Part shown: positions 33,853 to 45,747 of the stretch, one piece after another
Numbering within the stretch: the first letter of the stretch is position 1
Layout of the letters: the number at the start of each line of letters is the position of its first letter
NCBI RefSeq assembly: GCF_032362555.1
Contig: NC_083535.1
Location: 10,044,001 to 10,108,000 of the forward strand
Length of the DNA stretch: 64,000 nt
Reading direction: 5' to 3'
Source: Amyelois transitella
Taxonomy: Eukaryota > Arthropoda > Insecta > Lepidoptera > Pyralidae
Made by a program: the position numbers and the translations under genes
The notes under the pieces: generated by a model
Told to the model about the DNA's origin: nothing
Database searches by the model: none
The model's input: only the letters and a program-made list of their open reading frames with translations

Positions 33853-34744
33853 ATAAGTTCGAACTTGATGGAGGTATTTTCCGTAGACAGCTTTTATGAA
33901 GCGGATCCTTCACCAAAGAGAGGATATTTTCTCTGCGTTGCTGAATAATCTCCGCTCTATGCCCACAAGCTAATTGCATGGTCTCGTTTGCTGCTTTACT
34001 GTAACCACTTTCTAAAAACATGCTGTTTAATTTTTCGTGAATTTCGGTGTATGATAGTGAACCATTTTGACTTGCTAGTAAAAGGAGATTTTGCATCTCT
34101 ATTTGTAAGGCCTTACCTTGTTGTAACAAAGCAAATGTGATGCCTGCAAATGCCTTCTCCATGTTGACATATGATCTGGAATTGTCGTATTGCTTTACCT
34201 CATCATTCGCTTCTAAGCTGGTAAAACCCGGAGAGTGCAAGCAGGTTCTCTGTACGTCAGCATAACGCACACTGTTCCAGTCAGAGCTGTTAAACCGCTG
34301 TAGTTTCATTAATTGTTGAAGCATATGATCAGGGGTGTTAGGGATAGAAGGTTCTTTGATTTTAGTGCTCAAGGTAAAATTGAGCTTTGCTTGGTTAGAA
34401 TCTGGACAAGAACCATGATGTGATTGATTGTCTGACTCATATAATTCCCCACTGACATAAGGGTCAATTCTATCATTACAGGATGGAGTATTGTGTATGT
34501 TAGTTGTAGAGGCTACGTGGCTCTTAAGTTCATTTACCTCCCTGATCAGCTTTTTAAACATGCGGTTACTCACGTTAAGCCTCTGTCTTTTCCTCTTTTT
34601 GCGTCCATGATCATTTGATGAGCTAGATGAGGATGAACTGGAGTCTGAACTCGATGATTCAGAGTGCTTCCTTTTATTTTTCGCTTTCGGGCGATCGTTT
34701 CCAATTTCACCAACAGTACGCTCTGTTGGGGTTTCTTCATTCAT
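33536..34744 (-). CDS. DIRS gag-like ORF1
   Basis: 402 codons from a genuine ATG. It starts with a highly charged region containing a poly-Ser/Asp-Ser tract and a basic nuclear-localisation-like cluster (RKKRKRQR), then a predicted helical middle, and ends in a basic Gln/Ser/Arg-rich tail that overlaps the start of the reverse transcriptase frame by about 300 bp. This is the position and style of the putative gag of DIRS elements; the exact function is not established. Confidence 0.75.
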   Translation of the reverse strand: MNEETPTERTVGEIGNDRPKAKNKRKHSESSSSDSSSSSSSSSNDHGRKKRKRQRLNVSNRMFKKLIREVNELKSHVASTTNIHNTPSCNDRIDPYVSGELYESDNQSHHGSCPDSNQAKLNFTLSTKIKEPSIPNTPDHMLQQLMKLQRFNSSDWNSVRYADVQRTCLHSPGFTSLEANDEVKQYDNSRSYVNMEKAFAGITFALLQQGKALQIEMQNLLLLASQNGSLSYTEIHEKLNSMFLESGYSKAANETMQLACGHRAEIIQQRRENILSLVKDPLHKSCLRKIPPSSSNLFETERFSSALEKAGGIRKVFWQKTRDRNSAPQNGPGTSAHGTTQKKPQFSQQKGTQSKKTKEYSFQEKNKSQRGNPGQGPKDKPRSNRSFSPSSRRDRRDSNKRY

Positions 34745-35169
34745 ACTGAAAGAAACTCTGAAAGAAACCTTAACGAATTACGGGCTTTGAACCCGTCCGT
34801 GGACGTTAGATATGACAAAGGAAATAAGTTAAAAACAATTTACGAACAAAGCGTTTGGAAAAATAACCAAATGAACTGACAAAAATATTGAAGGTAGTTT
34901 TATATTTTATTAGATAGGTAAACCAAAACACTATCTATGAACTGTATCACAGTTAGAATATCTGTTGTTTCGAACAGATACGGAAGTTTTAAGGAGAAAT
35001 TAATAATTTAAAAGTACTCACAGTTTTTTCGATATGAAATACCTTTTACAATTTCTCAAATATTTTTCCTTTTACAATTTCTCCTAGAATATTTGACTAG
35101 TACCGATTATGCGGTCACAAATATGCGTAATGCGTATTGTAGAACCGTCTCGGACGGAAATAAAAACGC

Positions 35170-35346
35170 CAATGAGGAAAATATTGGACTTCAAAATCCA
35201 ACTGCCTGTGGTGGCGCTAGTGTCGCTTGGTGGGGGGAGGCGTGGTAGGAGACGGAAGGAGGGATGCGTGGACCTAAACCGGAAGTCAAGACTAGTACTA
35301 GGACCGGAAATAGCTGCCCCTCTCTCATATAATAAGCTTCGAATAA
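35170..35346 (-). repeat. DIRS terminal inverted repeat, 5' copy (177 bp)
   Basis: The exact inverse of 30686-30862, followed outward by the unique 5' extreme 35347-35366 (cggtacagtactgtttaata). Confidence 0.92.
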
Positions 35347-35747
35347 CGGTACAGTACTGTTTAATAATTATAAGCGCGGATTGTTGATTATTGTGTTTAT
35401 GTATGTATGGACAAGTGAGTTTTGGAGAGTGCTACATTATTGGATATAATGACTTCTGATATTGTCTGCAGTTCTGCACCCACAGCTAATACTAAAATAA
35501 AATTTGTCTAAACATGACACTGGTAGAAATAACCTTATGAAGAATTTTGATTGACAAAGGCAAAATCAAAAAAAAAGGAACATGAGATTGACACTAATGA
35601 CAAGACAACATAATTTACTTTTTGACTTCACTTCCAATTCAAAACAATTACCTATATAGATTTTAAAATGTTGTAACTATGATAAAAACCAGCAGCAAAA
35701 TAGTAAAGTTATGAATTTGACATAAAAAAATAGTAATTTGGGCCAAA

Positions 35748-38700
35748 ATGTATTCAATAATTTTGTTTCTGCTTTGTTCTACATCTGTTTTTTGTGACTA
35801 CGATGAAAATACTACATTTCCATTAGGTATATTACTTGTACTTACTGTTCATCACATTTTATACATTATTTAGAAAAAGTTGTACCTGGTATGAAGGAGT
35901 AGGTAGAGTCTGATAATTCATAAAACAGAACAGCAGCAGTATGCCCTTATGATGTTAACAGTGCCCCATTGAGTGCCATTTGTTGTCCTCTGACACAGGC
36001 CAAAACAAGAAAAGCATTAACCTTTGGACTCTTTCAGTATTCTTCTCCAAAAGGCGCAAAGTTATAAATATTTGTGCTGTTCATAGTTTTGTGCTGCGGC
36101 CTTTGGACAATTTATTATTATATTATTAAATATTTTGTTTGTAGAGGACTTCAAATGCTCTTTGCCTGATGTCACAAGTGTAGATTTAAATTTGGATATC
36201 ACTAGATTCAGATCGGATTTCTCCAAGATATCTGAAGTGAGTTCATTGTTTTCCTACCTGGCAGTCTTTATCAGCTTTGAAAACTTTTTGTGTTGTTCAA
36301 TCTGAACATTACTATTTCTCATTTCTTTTACTTTTTATATATTGCAGCCTTTTATATTATTCAGGATGTAGCCCTCTACTCTTACCCTGTACTCTTATTC
36401 AATCTCTTCCTTGCCTTTTTCATCCATCTTATTGGGATAAGTATTTTGAGTAAGATTTTCAATTAAGATTTTTTATTCATCAATTTAAAATAACTGACTT
36501 TAATATAACTATGTACTAAATATAATCACATAGCATTGACATCATTTTTAGTTTGGTATTGCAGTCTGCAGGCACAAAAGCAGACATTATTTTTGCTTGG
36601 CAAATTGTTTTCAGTATATACCTACCTTGTAGTGCCTGTCTAGCATTTATTATTATTTGTTGTTCCCTTCTACATGATCAAGAGCATGAGAGGCTTCTTG
36701 TTTCATGAAATCTTGCCAGGATATAAATACTTCTTCCACAAAAAAGATATTAAATTATTTGTTTGCTCTTGTTGTATTTAATAAGAAATATGTGAAATAA
36801 ATGCAAGAAATAAAAGTTCACTTTCTTAATGTTATTTGTTGTTCTATTAGTTTTATGCATATCTAGCATGCAATTTCAGTAAATATTATATTGCAATTTA
36901 GAAAAACCAATCATTCATTGAGTCTGACTGAGAAAATAATGAATAATAAATAATTATTGAAAATTGAGGATCACAGTTTATTTCAGGTTAAATTCCCGGG
37001 ATTAATTGGCCCTCTGAATGAGCGGCTGATATGTAAAATCAAATGTATTGATGGAAATTGGGTTGGACCTTTGTGTTCTACATCTCCAGGTGAGTGAAAC
37101 TGTTCCTACAAGCTGAATAAAAAATTGACGAGATAATATTTCCAACGAATAATATAAAGCTATAGGGCTTCTCACAATCTTTTCCAGACCGGGCTTTTCC
37201 ACCTATATATATGGAGATGCAAACTTGTATCACCAGACTGTTTACCCTGAAAAAATGATATTAAAGGCATACATAATATTTATATGAAGTTAAAGATATA
37301 ATGATTATATATTTCAGATGGCCGATTTCAACCAATTTTGCGAGAATGCCTTTACCGTAATGATCATCCTCTTTTGGCTATCTCCTTCAAGAATTCTTCA
37401 ATTGATGTAAGTTCATTCAAAAATTATGTATACTTTGTTAAATTAGTAAGAATAATTAATTAGTTAGAATTGGAATTTAATAAGTATTTAAGTTTATCTA
37501 TTAAGCACATAGAGTCACATTTTTCAAATCACAACATCTTTGCAGAAAGATACACATTTCCCGCATGGCTCTGTGATAGTAGCCCGCTGCAGGCATTATG
37601 GACTGTACAAATTGAAAGGAGATAACTTGTTGCGCTGCGAGAACGGGGAATGGATGCCGAAACTTCCAGAATGTGTGCCCACGACCCTAGTGACAAATTT
37701 TACTGGTAATTTCTTTTGTTGAGCTGTCTTCTTGTCGCCTACTCTATAAATTTGATTAATTATTTCGAAATTGGCGTTTTCTTGATGTTACCGTCTAAGC
37801 ATGGTATCTGCTGAAGGATGTATTTACAGCTTAAAAGTATTTGACAAAACATTTCACTGTATAACCAATTAATATAAAAACATTTTTTTTTTTTAAATAA
37901 TTATTAACATCACAAAACACTCCTTAAACTTCACATAAACTTTGTTCTGTTTTTAAACATAAATGTATGAATTTAGGTGACGCGCCCCCAACAATCCAGT
38001 ACACAGTGGTGAGTGGATCAGCAGTGGTGGAGCCGTCTGGGGAACTGTTCGTGTACCCGGACAGCACAATCAGACTCGACTGTATGGCCCCTAGGGCCCT
38101 GGGCGAGCCAGACTGGAGTTGGACGCAGGCTTTGGGCAAACACAATGCTGGTAAACATACTTTATACTAAATGACGTTGTAAAGAGATTATTTTTTAATG
38201 TTTCTAGGCTAATTAGGAATTGTTGAAAAGTTACTTTACTTTCCTTAAATGCTGTGAAATGATTTGGTTGGTTTCGCCGATGGCTGCTTCTCTAGTGTCC
38301 AGCTGTAACAACTTGTTCTTCCTGGCTATAGTTTCGGTTGCATCCTCACCACGCCTGGATTGGATGAGTCAGGCTCAGTCGGGTTTGAATCCCGGCCAGG
38401 GCATGATGAGAGACGAACTTTGACTGATTGGTCCAGACCAATCTTGAATTGAAGACCCAGGTCTTGAATGTTTATCTATATAAGTATCTATTTATTATAG
38501 AGTCGTTGGTTTAGTATGTCGTACCACAAGTCTCGAACTTACTTCGAGGTTAAGTCAATCTGTGTAATCTGTTTAATACATATTTTAATACATTTTCTGC
38601 TTTATATCCGCAGCGTGGTCACCTGACGAGGGCGAAAAAGAGACCCACTACAGGCTGACCCTAAGCAAGATGTCGGCGAGACACAGCGACCAGTACACGT

Positions 38701-41530
38701 GCACGTCAGCGGGCGGGCACACTAACACTGTACTCGTTAAAGTTGTTAGTGAGTCCTATACTGTTTGCATTATAACATCAATAGACAATAACAGCACAGT
38801 GTTCCCATGGAATTTTGCATTTCCCCAAGAGGTTGGGATTGTTCTTTATAGGGAAGGGCTACCAAACTGTCAATATTTGAATCTTAAAATTGTCATGTGT
38901 GTGTGTGGTTCCCGGCACAAATAGAAAAAAGAATAGGACCTCTCCATCTCTCTCCCATGGATGTCGTAAGAGGCGACTAAGGGGTATGCTTATAAACTTG
39001 GGATTCTTCTTTTAGGCGATGGGCTAGCAACCTGTCACTATTTGAATCTCAATTCTATCTTAAAGCCAAATAGCTGAACGTGGCCTATCAGTCTTTACAA
39101 GACTGTAGGCTCTGTCTACCCCGCAAGGGATATAGACGTGATTATATGTATGTATGTATGTAAAATTATCATTAAGCTAACCTACATCGTGGCTTTTTAG
39201 TTTTTAAGAGACAGTGGCTCTGTCGACCTCGTAAGGGATAAGGCCGCGATCCCCGCACCTCTGTTTCCCGATACATACAACTTGGGGATTTTCAAGGCAA
39301 GAGTGAATAGGCGTTGTTTGAGTTTGCTTGCAACACCTTAGGCCTTATCTTGCTTTCCATCAGGCTGATTGAGGTCAAACGCACTCAAATTATTAAATAA
39401 ATAAATACGTGTAGGTATATGTAGTTTCGTATCCGCGATATATAAGTTGAATCAAAATGGCGGCAGTTTAAGCAGATGCTATTCGTCGAACACCATACTC
39501 TCATACATACATACATAAAATCACGCCTCTTTCCCGGAGGGGTAGGCAGAGACTACCTTCCACTCGCCACGATCTCTGCATATTTCCTTCGCTTCATCCA
39601 CATTCATAACTCTCTTCATGCAAGCTCGGCGGTTTCGGGTACCCTAATAACTGAAGATAAGATTCCTTTGCCAAGCAGTTTCGGCTGTGCGTTGTTGGGA
39701 TTGAGAAAACGATTGTTGCAATGTGTACCACTGCTATACAACGGGATTTTTTTTTCCCATTGAGTAACAGTGTTACAGATCGGGGTGTGACTGAATGGGA
39801 ACAAACCACAGTTTCATAGTTAGTTTTATCTTGTTTATCTTGTCTCAACATTCAATAAAACATGCTATTTTCAGATGTAGTGTGCCCTCCGGCCAACATT
39901 TCCTCAGCCCACGTGCGTCAGTTCGCACAAGGCAACAAATTGGGACATTCAGTGCACTTCAGCTGCCAACCGGGGTACCACCTCAACGGTTCTGCTATAC
40001 TCACCTGCATGGGCGATGGTGAGATTATTTCTTTTTTTTTTTCATTAGAGTCTAATTTCATATCTTGGATAACCCGTCTGTTTTCTTGTTCTACGAATCA
40101 TTACTACCCATTTAGTAAAATAGAAATCAATTATTATGTATTCTTTCCCTCTGTTCCTCACGTTAAATGTCTCATAGTTTTTTGAGAGATAAATATAAAT
40201 AAATATCGTTATCCCTCTGACATTTATCCAGATTGCATCATTCTTGGTTAACGAATGCGCCTCTGGCAATGATTATCATTCAATAACGTTTACCATTCTT
40301 CCTGGTAAAACATTTATAAATTTCAATTTTCCTTTTGAACGAGAACGTATACGTTTACGTGTGCAAAAGTCGTGTGGTTCCCAGTACCAAATAGAAAAAA
40401 GATTAGGACCACTCCATGTGGGTGGCTGTGGTGATAACTGGGCATGCCATATAGATTATAACTAAATTAAAATTATCTAAATAATCTCTTTTTACTTAAT
40501 TGGTCAAACCGTGTAAAAATAAATTTTCTAAATAATCTCTTATAATGTCATTGGTCAGCCTTATCTCCTACTTGCGAGGAAACATTCCGTCTCGCTGTAA
40601 CCTTCTTTGGCCCATAACTAAGAATGGTTTAGTTAATCCTTGTTTGGTTCCATACTGATTAAAGTTGTCTAAACAATCGCTTATAGGTCATTCGAAATAA
40701 TTTTTATAAACAAACAATCTCCTCCAGGTCATTGGTCAGCCTTGCCCCCTACTTGCGAGGAAACATTCTGTCCCGCTCTAACCTCCTTAGGGCCACAACT
40801 AAGCGTGGTGGAATACAACTCTTCATTCGGGGGGCGCGCAGTGTTCCAATGTTCCTGGGGCTACCGCTTGCTGGGAGCCCCAGGCCTGGAATGTGAACTG
40901 GATGGAAGGTGGTCTGGTGGAACACCGGTTTGCATACGTGAGTGTATTGATTTTCTTTATTATTTAATTATAGTACAGATATTCAAACGAATATCTATGG
41001 TTTTTGACGACCGATGTTACAAGTTTTTTTAAATAACTTCCAATTAATTTCAATCTCAATTCTATTACACGATAATATGGCCCGGCTTCGCACTGCTGGG
41101 ATTTATAGATATAAGCCTTCTTCAGAAAACCCTCTTTACAATTTTCAAACTGGAACAAAATTTGTTTACCTTCCGAAATTAGCACATACGTACAGACAGA
41201 ATAAAAAATAGGGAGACTTTATAATATGTAGTGTAGTAGTAACGAAATCTGACAATTTTCTCCACAGCTATATATTGCCCCGACCCTATAGTCCCCGAGA
41301 AGGGTATACTCCTAACGGAACCATCTACCAAGCACGGAAAATATGTGGTCGGTGACCTCATGATCTACTCCTGCGAGGAAGGATACGAAGTGGTGGGGGA
41401 ATCGTCTATTGTCTGCACAGAAAACGGCTTCTGGTCCCATCCACCCCCCTTCTGTCTACCACCATCGGAAATATCCAAGTCTGATACCATATACATTGAA
41501 AACACTACTCTTGTACACTTTGAAGATTAG
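35748..41530 (+). CDS. hig: Secreted sushi (CCP)/Ig protein, hikaru genki-like
   Basis: Ten exons: 35748-35826, 36145-36236, 36987-37089, 37318-37406, 37546-37705, 37977-38150, 38614-38748, 39875-40018, 40728-40937, 41268-41530. Phases match throughout and give 482 residues. A signal peptide (MYSIILFLLCSTSVFC) is followed by two sushi-like modules (about 29-90 and 95-168), one Ig domain (about 178-277; Cys210, Trp221, YTC ending at Cys262) and three sushi modules (about 279-334, 339-394, 396-460) with the usual four cysteines and terminal W. There is no transmembrane segment. Sushi plus a single Ig domain is the composition of insect Hikaru genki, a secreted synaptic-cleft matrix protein needed for locomotion in Drosophila; that identity is an inference from architecture and the VVEPSGELFVYP-type Ig text. 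The Drosophila protein is longer at its N terminus. It is divergent from the galactosyltransferase. Confidence 0.85.
38378..38585 (+). mobile_element. tRNA-derived SINE, 5'-truncated copy S3
   Basis: In intron 6 of the sushi/Ig gene. It starts near the B box (GGTTTGAATCCCGGCC), lacks the A box, and keeps the body to 'gtcaatctgtgtaat'. It ends about 30 bp before the acceptor of exon 7. Confidence 0.8.
38903..39163 (+). repeat. LINE-derived dispersed repeat, copy l (full length)
   Basis: A near-consensus copy in intron 7 of the sushi/Ig gene, from gtgtggttcccggcac to a (ATGT)4-like tail. Confidence 0.9.
39235..39405 (+). mobile_element. Non-LTR retrotransposon 3' end fragment
   Basis: Contains 'ctctgtttcccgatacatac' and encodes a YNLGIFKARVNRR-type string followed by text ending in AATAAATAAATA. 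This resembles the C terminus and 3' end of jockey-like LINEs common in Lepidoptera. In intron 7 of the sushi/Ig gene. Confidence 0.6.
39502..39650 (-). mobile_element. RTE-like LINE 3' end fragment
   Basis: Minus strand reads through a MNVDEAKEICRD-type coding end to 'ctacccctccgggaaagagg' and a (TATG)n tail. Related fragments occur at about 49081-49172 (same orientation) and 61570-61645 (opposite). The tail (cgtgatt...tatgtatg) resembles the end of the 250-bp dispersed repeat. Confidence 0.65.
40369..40420 (+). repeat. LINE-derived dispersed repeat, copy m (head stub)
   Basis: Only the first ~50 bp of the unit (gtgtggttcccagtacca to 'aggaccactccat'); in intron 8 of the sushi/Ig gene. Confidence 0.75.
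40547..40640 (+). pseudogene. Decayed duplicate of the 5' part of sushi exon 9
   Basis: About 90 bp closely match the start of exon 9 (40728 onward): gtcattggtcagcctt ... acttgcgaggaaacattc ... cataactaag. The copy is dead: the acceptor AG has become AT, the first sushi Cys codon TGT is CGT, and a TAA appears after 24 codons. Short repeats of the splice-site text (taaataatctct, taaacaatcgct) recur before and after it. Confidence 0.8.
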
Positions 41531-42237
41531 TTTTATCATTCCAAATTTATTGTATTGATATTAATATAAAAAGTTGAATTATATATAAGTATATTGATAA
41601 AACCTTTACTCACTGTTAAATTATAAGTTAGGTTCTTACAGTATTGCAGAACGCAATAATAGAATGTGTTAAGTGTGAAAAATGATGGATTCTGAAATAT
41701 GTAGATCTCCTTATTATGTTACATGTAATAATTATCGATCATGTGTGTAGAGTGATAAGCGTTAAGGAAACGAGTGATTAGTAATGATCACAGCAAGTGA
41801 AAATCTAGTATCTGCCTACCCCAATGGCAAACAAACATGATAAAAAGTATTGAATGCTAAGTGGACAGTGTCGCAACTGCAATAAGTTATTTTTTGAAAA
41901 ATAAAAATTACTGTGTGTTTCTTACCTTTAAATCGAGGAAAACGTGATATGAACCACCTCACATGGCATCTTATGCCATTCCAAAAATATTGTGCGATTC
42001 AAAAGTTTAATACCTCGTAAGACAAGAGAATTAATTTCTGTTATTAAAATTCTCTTGCGACTTGTTTGACTACCAACTAAAATAAGCGTTCAAATGTTTT
42101 ATTTCATTTTCTATGTGGTATGTTAAACAAATGAATAACCAAAAGTTGTTAGGTATAATATCTAATTAATTGTAGGTAAAAATGTATTCAATAGTCTGTG
42201 TTATAAGTATTTGAAGTTTATATTTGTTATTTAGTGT

Positions 42238-42243
42238 AATAAA
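42238..42243 (+). terminator. Candidate poly(A) signal of the sushi/Ig gene
   Basis: AATAAA followed by T/GT-rich sequence, about 710 bp after the stop codon. Earlier variant hexamers exist, so the real site is uncertain. Confidence 0.35.
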
Positions 42244-45200
42244 TTTGTTTATCTTATTATTTTCTTTGATTTTCTCATTTTTTCTACATCTATTTTATGA
42301 ATCTTTCTAATATCAAACTTTTTCATTTACGTTATCAGCAAAGATTAAAAGGTTTTGTGTTAAACAGCAGAGCATTAAATGCTTTAAGCATCTACAGTAT
42401 GTGCGATAATAAAACAAAATACATAAGTTAAATATTTGTCTTTAATTCGTTAACGGACAACAATCGGATGTAATTGTTCATTCAAAATATTAACAGTATG
42501 ACAAACAAGGAAAGAAAGAACGAGTTAATCTCACATACATTTAAATTGGGCAATAGCTCCGGCCCATTTAACATCCTGGGTGTGCTATACTACATGTGCT
42601 GCGGCGGAACTTAAATCTAGTACATCTATCATATATTTCTATGCTCTTTCGGTACTTATTTTGATTCGAATATTGAGATCGATTTAAATGAACAAACTTT
42701 AATTATGAAAGCGAAAGACAATGATGATTTATTTATTATACACCTTACCAAATAATAAGTACCTACTTATAAAGTGACATGATTTTCTCCTTATATTTTC
42801 TGTTATACGAGCTTAAAGTTGGGTCTTAGATTTAGAGTCGTATGTTAGTCATTTTATATATAGCGAAATATATATAAAAATATTTAAACCTTATACAATT
42901 AAATTATAAGAATAATGTAAGGCTGTCGATATCGTGCGCGATTTTTATGTTAAGTAGGTAGAATTATGTATTACCCACAAAATCGATATGACATTTTATT
43001 AATACAAATACATCCAAAAATAAATGAGCACGATTCTCTGAAATTTTTTTCACTAATTTCACGTAATCGTCATCCACCAGACTGGCATTTGCCGTGAACA
43101 GTTAGCGCACGAAATTGACAGCCCATATCAAACTAGTAGACAGTTACTGATTAAAAAAAAAATAGAACAGAGATTGTGCTTTTGCGTTCATTTTTGTCGA
43201 TCCAAAAGGTTAAAGCAGAAAATTTTAAAGTTCGATTAGTTATTAACTTTAAAGTTTGTTATACTTACAACGTTATATCTTATTGTTGCACATGTACCTA
43301 CGTTGCACAAACAATAGTAAATATTATGCTTATACAAAACATTCATTTTTATAATATTTTATGCATATCAAGAAATATAAATTTATAGTGAGGCAAAATA
43401 TTCATAAGTAGTTTTTAGGCACTCGTAAAAATAAATATCGGTATTATGTTACACTAATCAGTCTTACGATAGGCACCGCATTATTCACAACAATATTATT
43501 GGAAAAGGACTAAGTGTTATACAAATTGTTACTAAACAGACTTACTGTCATTACTAGTTCCCAAAGCATTTGTTTCTTACGCAATGTAAATAAATAAAAA
43601 AACTACTTACAGCACAGATTACTTTCGATGAACTTATTATTAATAGTAATATTATTTATTCAGCTTGTATTCCGCACTTGAAGACATTTTTCTTAAAGTT
43701 TTGACTAACATTTTGTTCTTATAAACGGTATAATTGTTTGGCCTAAACAATTTATGCGCATAATATAGTAATTATATATGTAAGTTTAAACCTTTTTTAT
43801 AAATATATTGTCATTATTTTTATGTATGCTTATATATAAAAATAATGACTAAGTATTAAACAGTTTTCTTTAATAGATCATCCTAAAAGCTAAACACAAA
43901 AAATAGTATGACTTTTTTCAAATTATTTGAATAGGTACCAAGAACTGAGGCCCATTTATCTGAAATACAGCGGATTAAAGCACAAACAAAGCAATATTTA
44001 TAATACGAGTATAAAGTTTACATGTAAAAAATTTATACAACAATTATCCAAAAAAAAATTTATACATTAACAACATAAATGATTGATTAATAATAAATTT
44101 TATTGCTTATTTAGCGGATAATTCCGTCTGACCTCTATTGCATTTGTTTATAAAGTCACGAGGTTAGGTATATATTGCCCCGACTGTACAATTCAACGTC
44201 ATACAAGAAAATATAACATGTAATACACTTGGCGGCGTAGACTGAGTGTGCCTGGTACATAACGATAATTAGTTTAACACATTGATAATCATGAAATAAT
44301 CATATTATCTGCTTCTACACTAATACTTTAAACAGGAAACATTTGTTTCTTATCTCGTTTAGTCCTGGTTTCGACCTCGCCAGAGAGGAGTCCAGTTCGC
44401 CTCAGACCGTGATTCTGGATGGGGTAAGTCATCCTATTACACGGAACGAGGCCGACTGGCCTCTGCGACCCTGAATAGGGATCTAACTTCAATCATGGTT
44501 ACAGATCTAGTTGCCTGGTTACAGAGCCAGTACAGGTATCTGTACCTTCCATCGCCATAAGAGAATAGGTTAGCATTCAAACTAATATACGCTATATTAT
44601 TGAAAACCTCATTCAAAGATTGTAATTATGTAGAAAAAAAATTATGGAATACCTATTAAAATTAAGACAAACTCATAAAATTTACTGTTATACTCGTATT
44701 TTCTATAAAATCTTGAGTTAATGCAAGTTTGTAAATAATATCTTGTTACATAAAGATAGCATAGTCTTATCACAAATACTTGTTCAATGCTGAATGAGAT
44801 TTTACCTTGACTGTATAACAAGTTTAAATTGTCCAGACTTATCTGTACCATGTGGACTTAATAGCATTAAAGTCCACCTAAGTATTCTTATTTTCAGATC
44901 TATGATTAATTCAGTTGGTTGGACATTCACTTCTCAATTAATTTATACAGCAAATGCAAAACTACAGAGCACATAAATATTATCTACGACAGAAAGTTTC
45001 TGCTCTATTCTTTAAATATTGTATTTTTTATATTTAAAAATTAAAAAAAAATACAATATTTTTAAAAATATTTTTTTTTCCTCTAACGACATACATATTG
45101 AAAAAATATTTCAGCTAATTATTAAGTCAAGAAATTATGTTTTTCAGTTTGGTTTAACTATATGGACCATTTTTTGTATTATGAGAAACTTTATAACATT

Positions 45201-45651
45201 TATTAAGTACTTACTTATTTTACAGAGAAAAAAGGTTATTTGTTTAAATTATTGGTTTGCTTTGCTGGTTTCATTTCAATACTAAAAAGTGAATGTCTTG
45301 GTCTATCTGATGTGATCGCGATAAAATGACTGACGACATTATGCAAATACAAAATTTAAAATTATATCCAAATTAAGTATTAGACCAGTTACACCAGTTA
45401 AATAAAGTAATAAACCTCAATTTTTTTTACAGTAAATGTGATTTCTCAAAACATACTTAAGTTATAATTACTTATTTAATAATTATATTAAAGCAACTTA
45501 TTTAGAAAAACAGCACTCTTTATGTATTTCGGCAAATGCTTATATATATTGTATAGAAATTCTATTCAATATTTTAATAACTATATCGTCTTTTTATTAT
45601 AATTTAGCACCTAAATATAGTCTAAGATATCAATAAGTTATTTTGTCTGCA

Positions 45652-45747
45652 GGGCTAGCATGGCGGGCGCGTCCCGTTTCACGTCATAAAAAACAGCGAT
45701 TAGTTTACCGCGCGACAAAAACGTAGTCGCGCGTGCCATGCTAGCCC
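45652..45747. mobile_element. 96-bp foldback element
   Basis: The ends gggctagcatggcgggcgcg and its near inverse at 45728-45747 (cgcgcgtgccatgctagccc) form long GC-rich arms in very AT-rich surroundings, with a second GCGCG pairing inside. The size and structure suggest a minimal MITE. Confidence 0.65.

Larger units (their letters stand above)
30636..35366 (-). mobile_element. Complete DIRS-like tyrosine-recombinase retrotransposon
   Basis: A 4731-bp element read on the minus strand, with gag-like ORF, reverse transcriptase/RNase H and tyrosine recombinase in that order. The ends are characteristic: 30686-30862 and 35170-35346 are identical 177-bp inverted repeats; each end also has a unique outer extension (30636-30685 and 35347-35366). 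An internal complementary region at 30897-31001 contains the reverse complements of both extremes joined together. Both extremes carry TAATA at the border. No LTR, integrase or target duplication is seen, as expected for DIRS elements, which integrate through a circular intermediate. Confidence 0.93.
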
